Assembly (NCBI RefSeq): GCF_000346485.2
Contig: NZ_KQ976354.1
Coordinates: 5,812,824 to 5,876,823, forward strand
Reading direction: 5' to 3'
Length of the DNA: 64,000 nt
Source of the DNA: Scytonema hofmannii PCC 7110
Lineage (GTDB): Bacteria > Cyanobacteriota > Cyanobacteriia > Cyanobacteriales > Nostocaceae
Positions 38,701-46,547 of the stretch are shown one piece after another. The translations under genes and the position numbers were made by a program. Below the pieces are notes generated by a model. That model searched no databases. It saw only the letters and a list, made by a program, of their open reading frames with translations, and was not told where the DNA came from. The stretch's first letter is position 1. Each line of letters starts with the position of its first letter.

Positions 38701-39486
38701 CTAAGTTATATTCAGCAGGCGCTGAGAACCCAACAAATCCTCACAGTCGAGTACAGTATGTTTCTCAATGGACGAGAAACCTGGTTTTCGACTCGCATTG
38801 CCCCGATCCGCCACGAGCAGGTGATTTGGCTGTCGCGAGATATTACGGCTCTTAAGCAAGCAGAAGCCACTTCAATTCTAGAAGAACGCAACCGCATGGC
38901 ACGCGAAATTCACGATTCCCTCGCCCAAGCATTTACAGGCATTCTGGCTCAGGTAGGAGCTGCAAACCAGGTGCTAACGGATGATTTAGAAGCAACTCAG
39001 GCACATCTCGACCTGATCAAAGAATTGGCAAGAACCGGACTGAGTGAAGCGCGGCGATCAGTAATAGCGCTCCGTCCTCAGCTTTTGGAGGAGGGCAGTT
39101 TACAGAGCGCTCTCCATCGTCTCGTGACTCAAACTAGAGCTGCCGCAACTGATACAACTTTATATTATGAGATCGAGGGTGCAGTATATTCTCTACCGAC
39201 TGAAGTAGAGAGTAACCTACTGCGGATTGGGCAGGAAGCATTAACCAATGCTATCAGACACGCCAACGCTGACGAAATTCGGGTGGAGCTAGTATACGAT
39301 CGTGATCGGTTTTGCTTGCGCGTGAAAGACAATGGGCAGGGCTTTGGAGTTGGGAGCGTTCCATCCTCTGAGGGTTTTGGCTTATTAGGCATGAGCGAAC
39401 GGGCAGAGCGCATCGGCGCACAACTGATGATTGGGAGTCAACCCGGGCGAGGAACAGAGATTATTGTCACCGTCAATCGGGAGTGA
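32776..39486 (+). CDS. Ser/Thr kinase - AAA ATPase - GAF - PAS - histidine kinase giant protein
   Basis: A 2236-residue protein of the cyanobacterial trifunctional type. The kinase domain (residues 5-265) has HKDINPSNIVL and DFG. A P-loop ATPase follows (SGDAGIGKSALVQEL, about 335-350), then a TPR-like helical region. GAF is at about 1340-1495 and four PAS domains at about 1500-2030. A HisKA_3 domain (RNRMAREIHDSLAQAF, His near 2044) and HATPase (NAIRHAN, GFGLLGMSERAERIG) end it. It senses unknown signals and passes phosphate to the LuxR-type regulator whose start overlaps its stop. A palindromic repeat is inserted near residue 590. Confidence 0.92.
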   Translation: MITLPGAAILSKIYESSATLVYRGMREQDNCAVVAKVLKQDYPSPGELTRYRQEYEITHSLNIEGVVKAYSQQDYQRTLVILLEDFGGESLERLQQRSDFYPMPLANFLGLAIAITEILGRIHAANIIHKDINPSNIVLNPNTGVVKMIDFGIATRFSRTNPTFKSLHLLEGTLAYLSPEQTGRMNRMLDYRSDFYSLGATFYELLTGQLPFPTSDILELVHCQIAKPPVSPHELNSKIPKPVSEIILKLMAKNAEDRYQSAWGIKADLERCAQQLAEIGQIDGIQLGLQDISQQFQIPQKLYGRETEIGALLAAFDRVAARGERENAQFNVEMMLVSGDAGIGKSALVQELYKPITAKHGYFIWGKFDQFGRNIPYSAIADALKKLVQQLLGEPDEQVQKWRNRLLTALGNNGQIIIDAIPEVELIIGKQPPVPSVGATQSQNRFNSVFQNFVRVFCSKEHPLVIFLDDLQWIDSATLKLIELILLDEQTQYLFLIGAYRDNEVTLTHPLALTLEKLRKQGAVLQEIILAPLTPEPLSQLIAETLHCKIDTVRSLTQLVLRKTEGNPFFVNEFLRMLYGENLLAFDPPQSPLSKGGSKGGWQWDIAQIEAQDIADNVVELLLLKLKKLPEEIRQILRLAACVGSEFNLETLAIVCEKTQKEIFQDLLAAIQVGLIQPLSELDENLLVQEYKFLHDRVQQAAYALIDESQKQAVHLQIGRNLLEKNSPEQRLERLFEIVDHLDRGIELVTAQPERIEISKLNLIAGQKAKTATAYEAALQYFNTGLKFLDSESWQSEYDLTLALYSEAAGAAYLHGCFDEMEQFVEVVLNNAKIAIDKVQVYDSRIQRYLSQGDLKSALKIGLEVLKLLEVNLIETPSQLDVERELEKTSAILAGREIEDLINLPKMTAPEPLAAIYILANISGAAFIVSPALLILIVCKRVNLSINYGNATWSPMSYANYGFVLCGVVQDIELGYKFGKLALSLAERLNTKKGNAKALMVSSTHVMHWKVHFRKTIPKLVDAYQNGVETGDFEFAGYAAYYVCCRSFFVGEELTQLEQNTAAYSKAIGQIRRESPSNWIAMLWQTILNLLGRSENPSRLIGNVYHEEQALPHANAVKDGTAIQMFYLYKIILCYLFGEYHQAAQTAVSARQHFEEVTAITVFPLFSFYHSLGLLSLLLDASNSQKVAWLGHVNTNQEKMQKWAKHAPMNYLHKYHLVEAEKARVLGRFFEAEEFYERAIAGASEHEFIQEEALAYELAAKHYLARGREKFAQTYMKEAHYCYERWGATAKVKDLETRYGQFFAQSSRVASTSTHTTARNSSDRSDIALDLAAVMKASQAISREIELEQLLRSLMQVLIQNAGAQTGYLILENAEEWAIEASFELDDGENVCATKVLQSLPIANRLPKTIINYVIRTHESVILNNATREGNFIHEPYIQQHQTKSIFCLPLLSQAKLVGVLYLENQLAVGAFTLERMQVLNLLSTQAAIAIENARLYSKLRANESKLTQFLEAIPVGIAIIDAEGRPYYANQCGNQLIGKEIDPSLAPEQITEAYQFYAAGGEQLYPTERLPAVRALRGERTRNDDMEIRQNNVTIPVEAWGTPVYDEQGNIIYAIVAFQDITERKQTEKLLADYNRTLEQQVAQQTAALRKSEANYRDLIQTANSIIIRSDMQGRIQYLNDYGLRFFGYEEHEILGRTLLETIVPEIDSCGRDLKQFVHNLFHDPESYLQSYLQTENENLCRDGRRVWVAWSNQAILDEQGQVVEILSVGNDITQRKQAESALQRSEAKFRNIFENSQVGIFRTRLSDGLILDANQRLADLFGYDSPDEMIGKKQTTDCYVNSSDRQKAVELLKWNDELRNFEVQLRKRDGTLFWGLYSSRLNTADGCMEGVIADISEQQAALHERKSAEAALKASETKLRTLIAAIPDPLFVLTAEGQIVEAIAVEPHLQCQPVEEMIGKTLHQLGKEQADEWLSYIQQALRTQQILTVEYSMFLNGRETWFSTRIAPIRHEQVIWLSRDITALKQAEATSILEERNRMAREIHDSLAQAFTGILAQVGAANQVLTDDLEATQAHLDLIKELARTGLSEARRSVIALRPQLLEEGSLQSALHRLVTQTRAAATDTTLYYEIEGAVYSLPTEVESNLLRIGQEALTNAIRHANADEIRVELVYDRDRFCLRVKDNGQGFGVGSVPSSEGFGLLGMSERAERIGAQLMIGSQPGRGTEIIVTVNRE
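34534..34580 (+). repeat. In-frame palindromic repeat CCCCCCTTAGTAAGGGGGG in the kinase gene
   Basis: The insertion encodes DPPQSPLSKGGSKGG between LLAF and WQWDIAQ. The second kinase copy at 48104 has only DGEHLC there. This repeat type is widespread in cyanobacterial genomes. Its length keeps the frame. Confidence 0.85.
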
Positions 39487-39494
39487 GTCACACG

Positions 39495-40140
39495 ATGAGC
39501 CAAGCCACGACAATTCGGGTTCTGATTGCGGACGATCATGCCATTTTTCGGCAAGGATTAGCCACGATTATTAGCCGTGACCCAGATATGAGGGTGATTG
39601 CTCAAGCCGAAAATGGTGAACAGGCGATCGCCTTATTTCGAGAACACCAACCAGATGTAACGCTGATGGATTTGCGAATGCCGGAAGTTGAAGGAGTTGC
39701 CGCCATTGGTGCAATTCGCGCTACCGCTAAATCTGCTCGGATTATTGTACTGACAACGTATGATAGTGACGAAGATATTTATCGGGGATTGCAGGCAGGT
39801 GCAAAAGGATACCTGTTGAAAGAAACTGAACCTGACGAGTTGCTGAGTGCCATTCGTACCGTTCATCGGGGTCAGCAGTATATTCCGCCTGATGTGGGAG
39901 CAAAATTGGTACAGCGCCTTAGCAATCCAGAACTGAGTGAAAGAGAACTGGCAGTACTCCGTTCAATGGCGCAGGGGATGAGTAATGCCGATATTGCGGC
40001 TGCTTTGAGTATCGGTGAAGGCACTGTTAAATCTCATGTGAATCGGATTTTGAATAAGTTAGATGTGAGCGATAAGCTGGGTACAGCTTGCGCTTCGCGA
40101 ACGCACCCAAGCTGTGATTGTTGCGATTAAACGCGGCATT
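39495..40140 (+). pseudogene. LuxR/NarL-type response regulator, C-terminus frameshifted by a hairpin repeat
   Basis: From ATG 39495 (or GTG 39483, overlapping the kinase stop) the receiver reads VLIADDHAIFRQGL with phospho-Asp in TLMDLRMPE (near residue 54). The LuxR HTH follows (LSERELAVLRSMAQGMSNAD, IGEGTVKSHVNRILNKLDV). A 28-nt repeat at 40069 changes the frame. Current translation ends SDKLGTACASRTHPSCDCCD at 40130. Without the 28 nt it reads SDRTQAVIVAIKRGIVSL and stops at 40150-40152, the family's normal end. The HTH core is kept, so residual function is possible. Confidence 0.85.
40069..40104 (+). repeat. HIP1-inserted hairpin repeat, copy 4 (28-nt variant)
   Basis: GCGAT, then AAGCTGGGTACAGCTT, then GCGCTTCGCGAACGC. 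The inserted length is 28 nt and therefore shifts the reading frame of the response regulator. Confidence 0.92.
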
Positions 40141-40375
40141 GTCAGTTTATAGGGTGTACTTGCGATTGAATTCGGATTCTAACTTGAGTTAGAGCTAACC
40201 TTCTATTTCGGGATAGAACGGTTGCTCCATCGATTTATAGTGTAAAAAATTTAACTGATTGTAGACGACAAGTTAAAGTTAATTGCATATATTGAACTTA
40301 TGTAAATCGCGATGGAGTAAATTGACTGAGCAACTTAATTGCAAGGTTCCTGTTTGCTTGTACAAACGTAGAAAG

Positions 40376-40933
40376 ATGAGCGACGATCGTAGCCACAGTT
40401 CCTTACTTGTGCCAGCTTCAACCCAAGATCGTATTCAAGGTGTGCTAAGTGCTGCCGTGGTGCTGGTGATGTATGGGGACTATCAATGTTCTAAAAGTGC
40501 GGATGTTTACAGGCTGATTAAAGCCATCCAGCGAGAGCTTCATGTTTCTTTTGGAGAGGACTATTTATGTTTCATCTTCCGTCATTTTCCACAGATCCAG
40601 ATTCATGCTCAGGCTCAACGTGCGGCTCAAGCAGCACAAGCCGCCGCCGCTCAAGGTCAGTTTTGGCAGATGCACGATACTTTGTTCGACCATCAACCAG
40701 CGTTGGGAAACGGCTATCTTGTCGAGTATGCCGATCGTCTCGGACTGGATATTTCCCAATTTTTGCAACATCTGTCTAAACAAACGCATGTCGATCGCAT
40801 CAATGAAGATATCGAGAGTGGATTACGCAGTGGAGTAACTATTGCTCCAGCCCTGTTTATCAATAGAATTCGCTATACCGGACGCTGGAACAAGGCGCAA
40901 TTGATGGCAGCCATTGTTGCTGCAAGTCATTAA
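40376..40933 (+). CDS. DsbA-family thioredoxin-fold protein without CXXC
   Basis: From ATG 40376 the product has 185 residues. The fold is shown by LVMYGDYQCSKSADVYRLIK (usually DFECPYC), the helical insert with QFWQMHDTLFDHQPAL, and the cis-Pro loop TIAPALFINRIRYTGRW. Only the first Cys is present (C-S-K-S), so it cannot act as a normal dithiol oxidase. It may be a glutathione-dependent or binding protein. No signal peptide is seen. It follows the kinase-regulator pair by about 220 bp. Confidence 0.8.
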   Translation: MSDDRSHSSLLVPASTQDRIQGVLSAAVVLVMYGDYQCSKSADVYRLIKAIQRELHVSFGEDYLCFIFRHFPQIQIHAQAQRAAQAAQAAAAQGQFWQMHDTLFDHQPALGNGYLVEYADRLGLDISQFLQHLSKQTHVDRINEDIESGLRSGVTIAPALFINRIRYTGRWNKAQLMAAIVAASH

Positions 40934-40968
40934 GTCTCCTACTCCTCGATTTTTACAAAAAACAGATA

Positions 40969-41739
40969 ATGGAACTCTCAAAAAAAGCTCGTAGTACCAT
41001 GATTCAGAAAAGCCTCGAAACACGAGAAAAGTTTCCGATCTCATACTTCGATTCACGAAAGTATATTCAGCACAACGTCGGTCTGGAAGATGGACTTGGC
41101 CCGATTCTTCAGTTTATGGACGATCTGCCCGCCGATTGTACTAAAGTAACCGTTTGTCGTGCGATCGAGGATGGTGATTACAGCGTACTTCATGCCGATT
41201 ATATTCTCGGTGATTGGGGTTCGATGGTCGGCTTTGAAATTCATCGTTGGGAAGATGACCGCATTGTAGAACACTGGGATAATCTTTGCCCTACTCCTAC
41301 TGAAAAGAATGTGAGCGGACGCTCGATGACTGATGGTGCAACCGAGGTTTTCGATTTGGAGCGCACCCAAAGCAACAAAGCTCTGGTCTACGAATTTACC
41401 AAGAAGATTCTTATTGACGGAGAACTTTCCTCACTCTCCAACTATTTCGCGGATGGTGCATTAGTTCAACACAGCCCATATTATGGCGACGGTGTGCAGT
41501 CCTTCGAGGCGATGGTGAAAGCTTGGCAAGCTGACGGCGAAACGGCTTACCAGCGTATGCATTTGCTACTGGGTGAGGGCAATATGGTGCTGGTCATTAG
41601 TGAGGGCATTTTCAAGAACAAACCTGCTGCTTTTTACGATCTATATCGTCTTGCAAACGATAAAATCGCTGAACATTGGGAGGTTTTTGAAACAATACCC
41701 CCTTGCGATACATGGAAGAACTCTAATGGCAAATTCTAG
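40969..41739 (+). CDS. Two-domain SnoaL-like protein
   Basis: A 256-residue protein with two NTF2-like halves. Each has YIQHNVGLEDG or LVQHSPYYGDG (residues about 23-36 and 163-175) and a final strand with EHWD or EHWE (near 104 and 242). This matches the predicted SnoaL-like aldol-condensation group. The substrate is unknown. It lies 35 bp after the DsbA-like gene. The extra N-terminal 10 residues before MIQKSLETREKF may not be translated. Confidence 0.85.
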   Translation: MELSKKARSTMIQKSLETREKFPISYFDSRKYIQHNVGLEDGLGPILQFMDDLPADCTKVTVCRAIEDGDYSVLHADYILGDWGSMVGFEIHRWEDDRIVEHWDNLCPTPTEKNVSGRSMTDGATEVFDLERTQSNKALVYEFTKKILIDGELSSLSNYFADGALVQHSPYYGDGVQSFEAMVKAWQADGETAYQRMHLLLGEGNMVLVISEGIFKNKPAAFYDLYRLANDKIAEHWEVFETIPPCDTWKNSNGKF

Positions 41740-41793
41740 GGCGTGTAGTCTGAGTGATTGTGTCAAATAGTGATATCATTTCAGGAGAAGAAA

Positions 41794-41889
41794 ATGAAAA
41801 AGATTGAAGCTTCGCTGATTGCAGACATTGCCTTACAAGTAGGTTTTTCCAGTCAAAGTCATTTGACGCGAATTACGAATTGGTATTAG
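41794..41889 (+). pseudogene. AraC-type HTH fragment
   Basis: The frame MKKIEASLIADIALQVGFSS QSHLTR is the second HTH of an AraC regulator, followed by ITNWY and a stop instead of the usual HFKR. GGAGAAG lies in front. The N-terminal part is absent here; an AraC N-terminal fragment lies at 25707. Confidence 0.8.
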
Positions 41890-41922
41890 TATACTCCAAA
41901 CAGATAGAACAAGGAGAATCCA

Positions 41923-42378
41923 ATGCAACCAATACTAGATCGAGAGCAACAGACGACAGAAGCTTTTGCCGCTCATTTGGCACTTGTGGGCAAGGATATT
42001 CCAGCTTGGGTAGATTTGTTTGCTGAAGATGCAGTCGTTGAATTTCCCTATGCTTCCACGACACCAGGACGATTAGAAGGCAAACAAGCTATTTACAACT
42101 ACATGAAAGACGTGCCAGCACAGATGCAAGACTTGGTATTTAGCAACGTTCAAATTTATCCAACGTCAAATTCCAATGTTTTATTTGCTGAGGTTCATGG
42201 AGAAGCCGTTATTGTTTCTACAGGTCGTCATTATCAACAAGATTATGTAATTCGGCTGGAAACAAAGGAAGGCAAGATCATTCACTACCGCGAATACTGG
42301 AATCCTGTTGCCGCTCTTGAAGCATGGGGTGGCACACAAAATTTGCGTCAATCTTTCAATGCAGATAGCCCGGAGTAA
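41923..42378 (+). CDS. SnoaL-like (NTF2-fold) protein
   Basis: A 151-residue protein: FAAHLALVGKDIPAWVDLFA (residues 14-33), EDAVVEFPYASTTPGRLEGK with the typical acidic pocket, and the end strand KIIHYREYWNPVAALEAWGG. These proteins often act as isomerases or cyclases for small ketones. GGAGAATCC precedes the ATG. The next gene begins 8 bp after its stop, so they are co-transcribed. Confidence 0.88.
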   Translation: MQPILDREQQTTEAFAAHLALVGKDIPAWVDLFAEDAVVEFPYASTTPGRLEGKQAIYNYMKDVPAQMQDLVFSNVQIYPTSNSNVLFAEVHGEAVIVSTGRHYQQDYVIRLETKEGKIIHYREYWNPVAALEAWGGTQNLRQSFNADSPE

Positions 42379-42385
42379 AGCGAGG

Positions 42386-43282
42386 ATGCAAAAAAGCATG
42401 AAAATTGTAATTGCTGCTGCCTCCGGCAATATTGGACGACGCACCGCAGAAAAGGTGGTTCAGGCTGGAGTCGAGACTATTCTTCTGACACGACAGCCAG
42501 AGAAGCTAGCTGCACAAGTGGCTCAAGGTGCCACAGTAAAGCCAATCAGCAGTGATGATACAAGCGGATTAATCGAGGCAACACAAAATGCAGAGGCTTT
42601 GTTTTGGCTAACTCCACCAAAACTGAATGCACCCAGCTTACGCGACTGGTATATCCAAACGGCAATGGCTGGAGCTAGCGCAGTGCGTGAAAACAAGATT
42701 AAAAGAGTGGTCAACATTTCTGGACTCGGTGCAGGTGCAGGGCCAGATTTGGGTACAGTCACATTTGTTGGAAACGTTGAATCGATCTTCAACCAAACTG
42801 GCTCGAATGTGCTGCATCTGCGTCCTGGCTATTTCATGGAGAATTTTCTAGAGCAAGTCAAGTTTATTCAGCAAGACAGCGCCGTTTATTTTCCCTATGC
42901 CAGCAATCATGATATTCCCTGGATCAGTACCGATGACATTGGGGATGAAACTGCAAAATATTTACTTGATGACTGCTGGTCAGGACAATGGACTCGGAAT
43001 CTCATGGGGCCAGAAAATCTAACGCTCTCTGAAGTCACTGCCATTCTTTCGCAAGTTCTGAATCGTTCAATTGACTATGTGCAGGTAACGGTTGAATCAG
43101 TTCAACAGCAACTTGCACTACTCGGAGCAACCCCGAATGTCCAACAAGAGTTAGGAAATTTGTTTCGTGCCCTTGGCGATCCGGATGGTATCTATGCGAC
43201 TGCACGAACACCTGAAGCAATTACAACAACAACATTTGAGCAGTTTGTAACCCATAAACTTCTCAAACACACTCTGACTTAA
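42386..43282 (+). CDS. NmrA-like/atypical SDR NAD(P)H-binding protein
   Basis: From ATG 42386 (GGAGTAAAGCGAGG before it) 298 residues. The start KIVIAAASGNIGRRTAEKVV is an atypical SDR nucleotide motif (GxxGxxG-like), with LLTRQPEKL next. The YxxxK dyad is not evident, as in NmrA and azoR-like NAD(P)H-sensing or quinone-reductase members. WLTPPKLNAPSLRDWY and the C-terminal HTH-like region fit this group. It is probably a redox-cofactor-binding enzyme. Confidence 0.85.
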   Translation: MQKSMKIVIAAASGNIGRRTAEKVVQAGVETILLTRQPEKLAAQVAQGATVKPISSDDTSGLIEATQNAEALFWLTPPKLNAPSLRDWYIQTAMAGASAVRENKIKRVVNISGLGAGAGPDLGTVTFVGNVESIFNQTGSNVLHLRPGYFMENFLEQVKFIQQDSAVYFPYASNHDIPWISTDDIGDETAKYLLDDCWSGQWTRNLMGPENLTLSEVTAILSQVLNRSIDYVQVTVESVQQQLALLGATPNVQQELGNLFRALGDPDGIYATARTPEAITTTTFEQFVTHKLLKHTLT

Positions 43283-43629
43283 CATTCTACTGACGCTGAA
43301 ACAAATTCGCAAACACCATTGAAATCCGATCGAGCAGTAGTTCTGCGATCGCTCAATGACAACACACGTCTGGAAATCAATAATTGGAGTTGTGCTATGG
43401 ATGTTCAACGAATGGGATGCTTATACAATCTCTACTGCATCGGCTGGAAAAATGGTTCCTTGAAGCATCTCTCTCCCCTGCAACACGGGTTGTTCAGCAT
43501 TTTACTGTATTACCGGAGAGGCTACACCGAAGGTTCTCAATGGAGACAGGATTGCTTGAGAAATCCCAGCAGTTCGCGCTTCTTGTGACCAATTTGCTAT
43601 TCACATCAACTGGAAAAAAGAATTCAATT
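43283..43629. other. Gap with unrecognised short frames
   Basis: There are several short overlapping frames (for example MDVQRMGCLYNLYCIGWK) but none resembles a known protein. The interval has a HIP1 site near 43345 and ends with a possible leader for the dioxygenase fragment. Confidence 0.4.
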
Positions 43630-44055
43630 ATGCAAACCATTACAATCGACAATATCACGCAAGCCGTTATTGACCACGGAGACGGCGGTAAAACTCATCC
43701 GCGCCTGTACGAAATTTACACAAGTCTGGTGAAGCATCTCCATGCTTTTGTCCGCGAAGTAAATTTGACTGAGCCAGAGTTGCAGCAGGGGCGTGATTTC
43801 CTCAATCGCGTCAGCCGACACACGCAAGTCATCCCAGACGGGGAGATTCAGGTACTCACTGATTTGCTGGGCATTTCGATGCTGGTGGAATTGCTGCAAG
43901 ACTCCAACGATAGTGTGACAGAAGCCAATTTGCAAGGACCTCTCTACGTACCTAATGCCCCTCAGCGCAAGTTGGGCGATCGCATTGGCATCGATCCAGA
44001 AGGTGAAGCCCTGCTTCTTTCAGGTCGAGTGTTAGATGTGAATGGGCAGACGTGA
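43630..44055 (+). pseudogene. Intradiol (catechol/hydroxyquinol) dioxygenase N-terminal fragment
   Basis: From ATG 43630: 141 codons with the N-terminal helical domain (LLGISMLVELLQDSNDSVTE) and the start of the catalytic domain (QGPLYVPNAP, LLLSGRVLDVNGQ). It stops just after VNGQ, where the enzyme should go on to PIA...DVWQ and the iron ligands (two Tyr, two His). The junction at GGGCAGACGTGAAGC joins it to an SDR gene, so the product has no iron site. Confidence 0.85.
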
Positions 44056-44723
44056 AGCAGAAGGTGAAGAAACTGCGGCGCTAATTCGCTCTGGCGGAGC
44101 AGAGTGCTTGTTTGTGCGATCGGATGTATCCAGTGAAGCAGAGGTTCAAGCTTTGGTAGAGAAAACGATAAGCTGGGTACAGCTTGCGCTTCGCGAACGC
44201 GACTTATGGCAGACTCGATTGTGCCTTTAACAATGCTGCGATCGATACTTCTGGCAAACCCCTTCACGAACAATCCATTGAGAATTTTGACACACTAATG
44301 TCGATTAATGTGCGAGGGCTGTTCTTGTGCATGAAATATGAAATCCAACAAATGCTGAACCAAGGAGCAAGTGCGATCGTAAATACTTCGTCAGTGGCTG
44401 GTTTAATTGGATATCCAGGAGCATCTCCTTACATTGCCAGCAAACATGCGGTGGTGGGGCTGACTCGCGCTGCTGCTCTTGACTATGCCAAACAGGGAAT
44501 TCGGATTAATGTCGTCAATCCTGGTCCTATTGCGACTGAGATGATGTATCGTAGCATTGACAAACTGGGTATCGCGGCTGATGATCTCACAGCTATGGTT
44601 CCAATGGGACGCATCGGTCAGGTAGAAGAAATTGCTCAAGCGGTGGTTTTTCTCTGTTCTGATGCTGCCAGCTATATTACCGGACAACCTTTGGCGATCG
44701 ATGGTGGAGTCACAGTGGGCTAA
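44046..44723 (+). pseudogene. SDR family oxidoreductase, N-terminus lost and frameshifted
   Basis: The homology starts at GRREAEGEETAALIRSGGAE; the cofactor-binding TGxxxGIG part is missing. Near 44166 a 28-nt hairpin repeat shifts the frame. Without it the sequence reads VEKTIATYGRLDCAFNNAAI. The rest is intact: SSVAGLIGYPGASPYIASKH (catalytic Ser, Tyr, Lys) and PLAIDGGVTVG. Product without the cofactor site would be inactive. Confidence 0.88.
44166..44200 (+). repeat. HIP1-inserted hairpin repeat, copy 5 (28-nt variant)
   Basis: CGAT, then AAGCTGGGTACAGCTT, then GCGCTTCGCGAACGC. The target here was ACGATCGC (one base off HIP1). The 28-nt length breaks the SDR frame. Confidence 0.9.
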
Positions 44724-44782
44724 AAGGAAAAATCATCATGTTCAGAGTTTTAGCAATTATGGAAATGCAGGAGGAATTTTAA

Positions 44783-45799
44783 ATGACAACAAAGGTAAAT
44801 CGGCAATGGTGTCTCGCTACGCGACCTGTAGGTGCGATCGCCGAATCGAATTTTGAATGGAAACAGGAACTTGTACCCTCTTTAGAAGAAGGACAAATCC
44901 TCGTTCGCAACATTTATCTGTCTCTCGATCCAACAAACCGAGGATGGTTAAACGAGGGAGAAAATTACCTACCACCTGTAGCCATTGGTGAAGTGATGCG
45001 GGGTTTCGGTATCGGTATCGTCGAGCAATCTCGCAACACCAACTTTCCAGAGGGAACTTTGGTTCAGGGGTTTCTGGGGTGGCAGGACTATGCGATCGCA
45101 GACGGCACTGACCTAAATCAGTTCCAAAAAGACCCGTTTGTCCCACTGACAGCATACTTGGGACTTTTTGGCTTTATTGGTATGACGGCATACTTCGGTC
45201 TTTTAGATATAGGAAAGCCCAAAGCAGGTGAAATGCTTGTAGTTTCTGGAGCAGCAGGAGCCGTTGGCTCTCTCGTGGGGCAAATCGGAAAAATCAAGGG
45301 GTGTCGCGTCATTGGAATTGCGGGTAGCGAAGAAAAATGTCACTGGCTTAAAGACGAGCTTGGCTTCGATGCAGCTATAAACTATAAAACTGAATCTGTC
45401 CTCGAAAGCTTGCAGCAGCATTGCCCGAACGGGATCGATATTTACTTCGAGAATGTAGGCGGTGAAATTCTCGATGCAGTCTTAAGCCTCATCAACCTCC
45501 GAGCGCGGATTGTCCTTTGTGGTCTAATCTCTCAGTACAATGCTACCGAGCCAGTGCCAGGTCCATACAATTTTATTAACATCGTGACTCAGCGTGCAAA
45601 GCTCGAAGGATTTATTGTTCTCGACTATTTCGATCGCGCCCAGGAAGCTCTAGCAGATTTAGGTGAGTGGTACGCTCAAGGCAAGATTCAATATCGTGTC
45701 GATGTGATCGATGGTCTTGAAAATGCTCCCAGTGCGATTAACAAGCTCTTTGACGGTACGAATCAGGGCAAACTCATCATTAAAGTTTCAGAAGAGTAG
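44783..45799 (+). CDS. NADP-dependent MDR-family oxidoreductase (CurA/prostaglandin reductase-like)
   Basis: A 338-residue medium-chain reductase without zinc ligands. Visible are NIYLSLDPTNRGWLNE (residues 43-58), the Rossmann motif VVSGAAGAVGSLVGQIGK near 153-170, and NVGGEILDAVL near 222-232. Members reduce alkenal or enone double bonds with NADPH. GGAGGAATTTTAA is just before the ATG. It follows the broken SDR on the same strand. Confidence 0.9.
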   Translation: MTTKVNRQWCLATRPVGAIAESNFEWKQELVPSLEEGQILVRNIYLSLDPTNRGWLNEGENYLPPVAIGEVMRGFGIGIVEQSRNTNFPEGTLVQGFLGWQDYAIADGTDLNQFQKDPFVPLTAYLGLFGFIGMTAYFGLLDIGKPKAGEMLVVSGAAGAVGSLVGQIGKIKGCRVIGIAGSEEKCHWLKDELGFDAAINYKTESVLESLQQHCPNGIDIYFENVGGEILDAVLSLINLRARIVLCGLISQYNATEPVPGPYNFINIVTQRAKLEGFIVLDYFDRAQEALADLGEWYAQGKIQYRVDVIDGLENAPSAINKLFDGTNQGKLIIKVSEE

Positions 45800-45883
45800 G
45801 GACTCAGAAAACCATAAGAATCTGGAAGAAATCAAGCATTAGAACACAACACACTTTAGATACATAGAACCAGGAGAATTAAC

Positions 45884-46477
45884 ATGACCAAAGAGCAAAC
45901 AGTAGACAAACAAGCAAATTTACAGGCAATCCCCAACCTGACACCCGCTCAGGAAGCCTTACAAGCACTCTGGGATGAGCATCTGCGGCTTGAGTTTGAC
46001 ACTCACAACACCGAAGACACTCTCGCCACGATGGTTGAGGATGCTTACGTTAACGACATTCCGGTAATGACTGGGGGAGTAGGGAAATCGGCACTGCGTG
46101 AGTTTTATTCCAAGTACTTCATTCCACGGATGCCGCCGGACATGGAGCTGACTCCGGTCTCGCGCACGATCGGGACCAATCAACTCGTTGATGAAATGCT
46201 GGTTAAGTTCACTCATAGCATCCAGATGGACTGGATGCTACCTGGCATTGCTCCGACAGGGAAACGAGTTGAAGTGGCAGTGGTAGCGATTGTCCAGTTC
46301 CGTGATGGCAAGCTAGCCCATGAACACATCTATTGGGATCAGGCGAGTGTATTGGTTCAACTCGGCATGCTCGATCCGGGTACGCTGCCCGTTGTAGGAG
46401 TTGACAGTGCGCGCAAGGTACTCAATCCGAGCTTGCCCTCAAACGCACTGATCGATCGTGCTGGAGATCGCCACTAA
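45884..46477 (+). CDS. SnoaL-like (NTF2-fold) protein
   Basis: A 197-residue protein: an extended N-terminus (NLTPAQEALQALWDEHLRLE), then ATMVEDAYVNDIPVMTGGVG, HSIQMDWMLPGIAPTGKRVE and DGKLAHEHIYWDQASVLVQL. This is typical of longer SnoaL-like proteins. CAGGAG precedes the ATG. An N-terminal fragment of a near relative lies at 28187. The pathway is unknown; it lies among reductases and hydrolases. Confidence 0.88.
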   Translation: MTKEQTVDKQANLQAIPNLTPAQEALQALWDEHLRLEFDTHNTEDTLATMVEDAYVNDIPVMTGGVGKSALREFYSKYFIPRMPPDMELTPVSRTIGTNQLVDEMLVKFTHSIQMDWMLPGIAPTGKRVEVAVVAIVQFRDGKLAHEHIYWDQASVLVQLGMLDPGTLPVVGVDSARKVLNPSLPSNALIDRAGDRH

Positions 46478-46547
46478 ATGCCTGTCTGAAAACTCGCTAG
46501 AGTTGTTAAAATTCAAAACCCCAGACGGGTTTTTAGATAGGTTCTAA

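Noticed and set aside
46478-46547. Terminator after the SnoaL gene
   Set aside because: A short weak GC stem is present but it merges with the MITE-like element; I could not separate the two.
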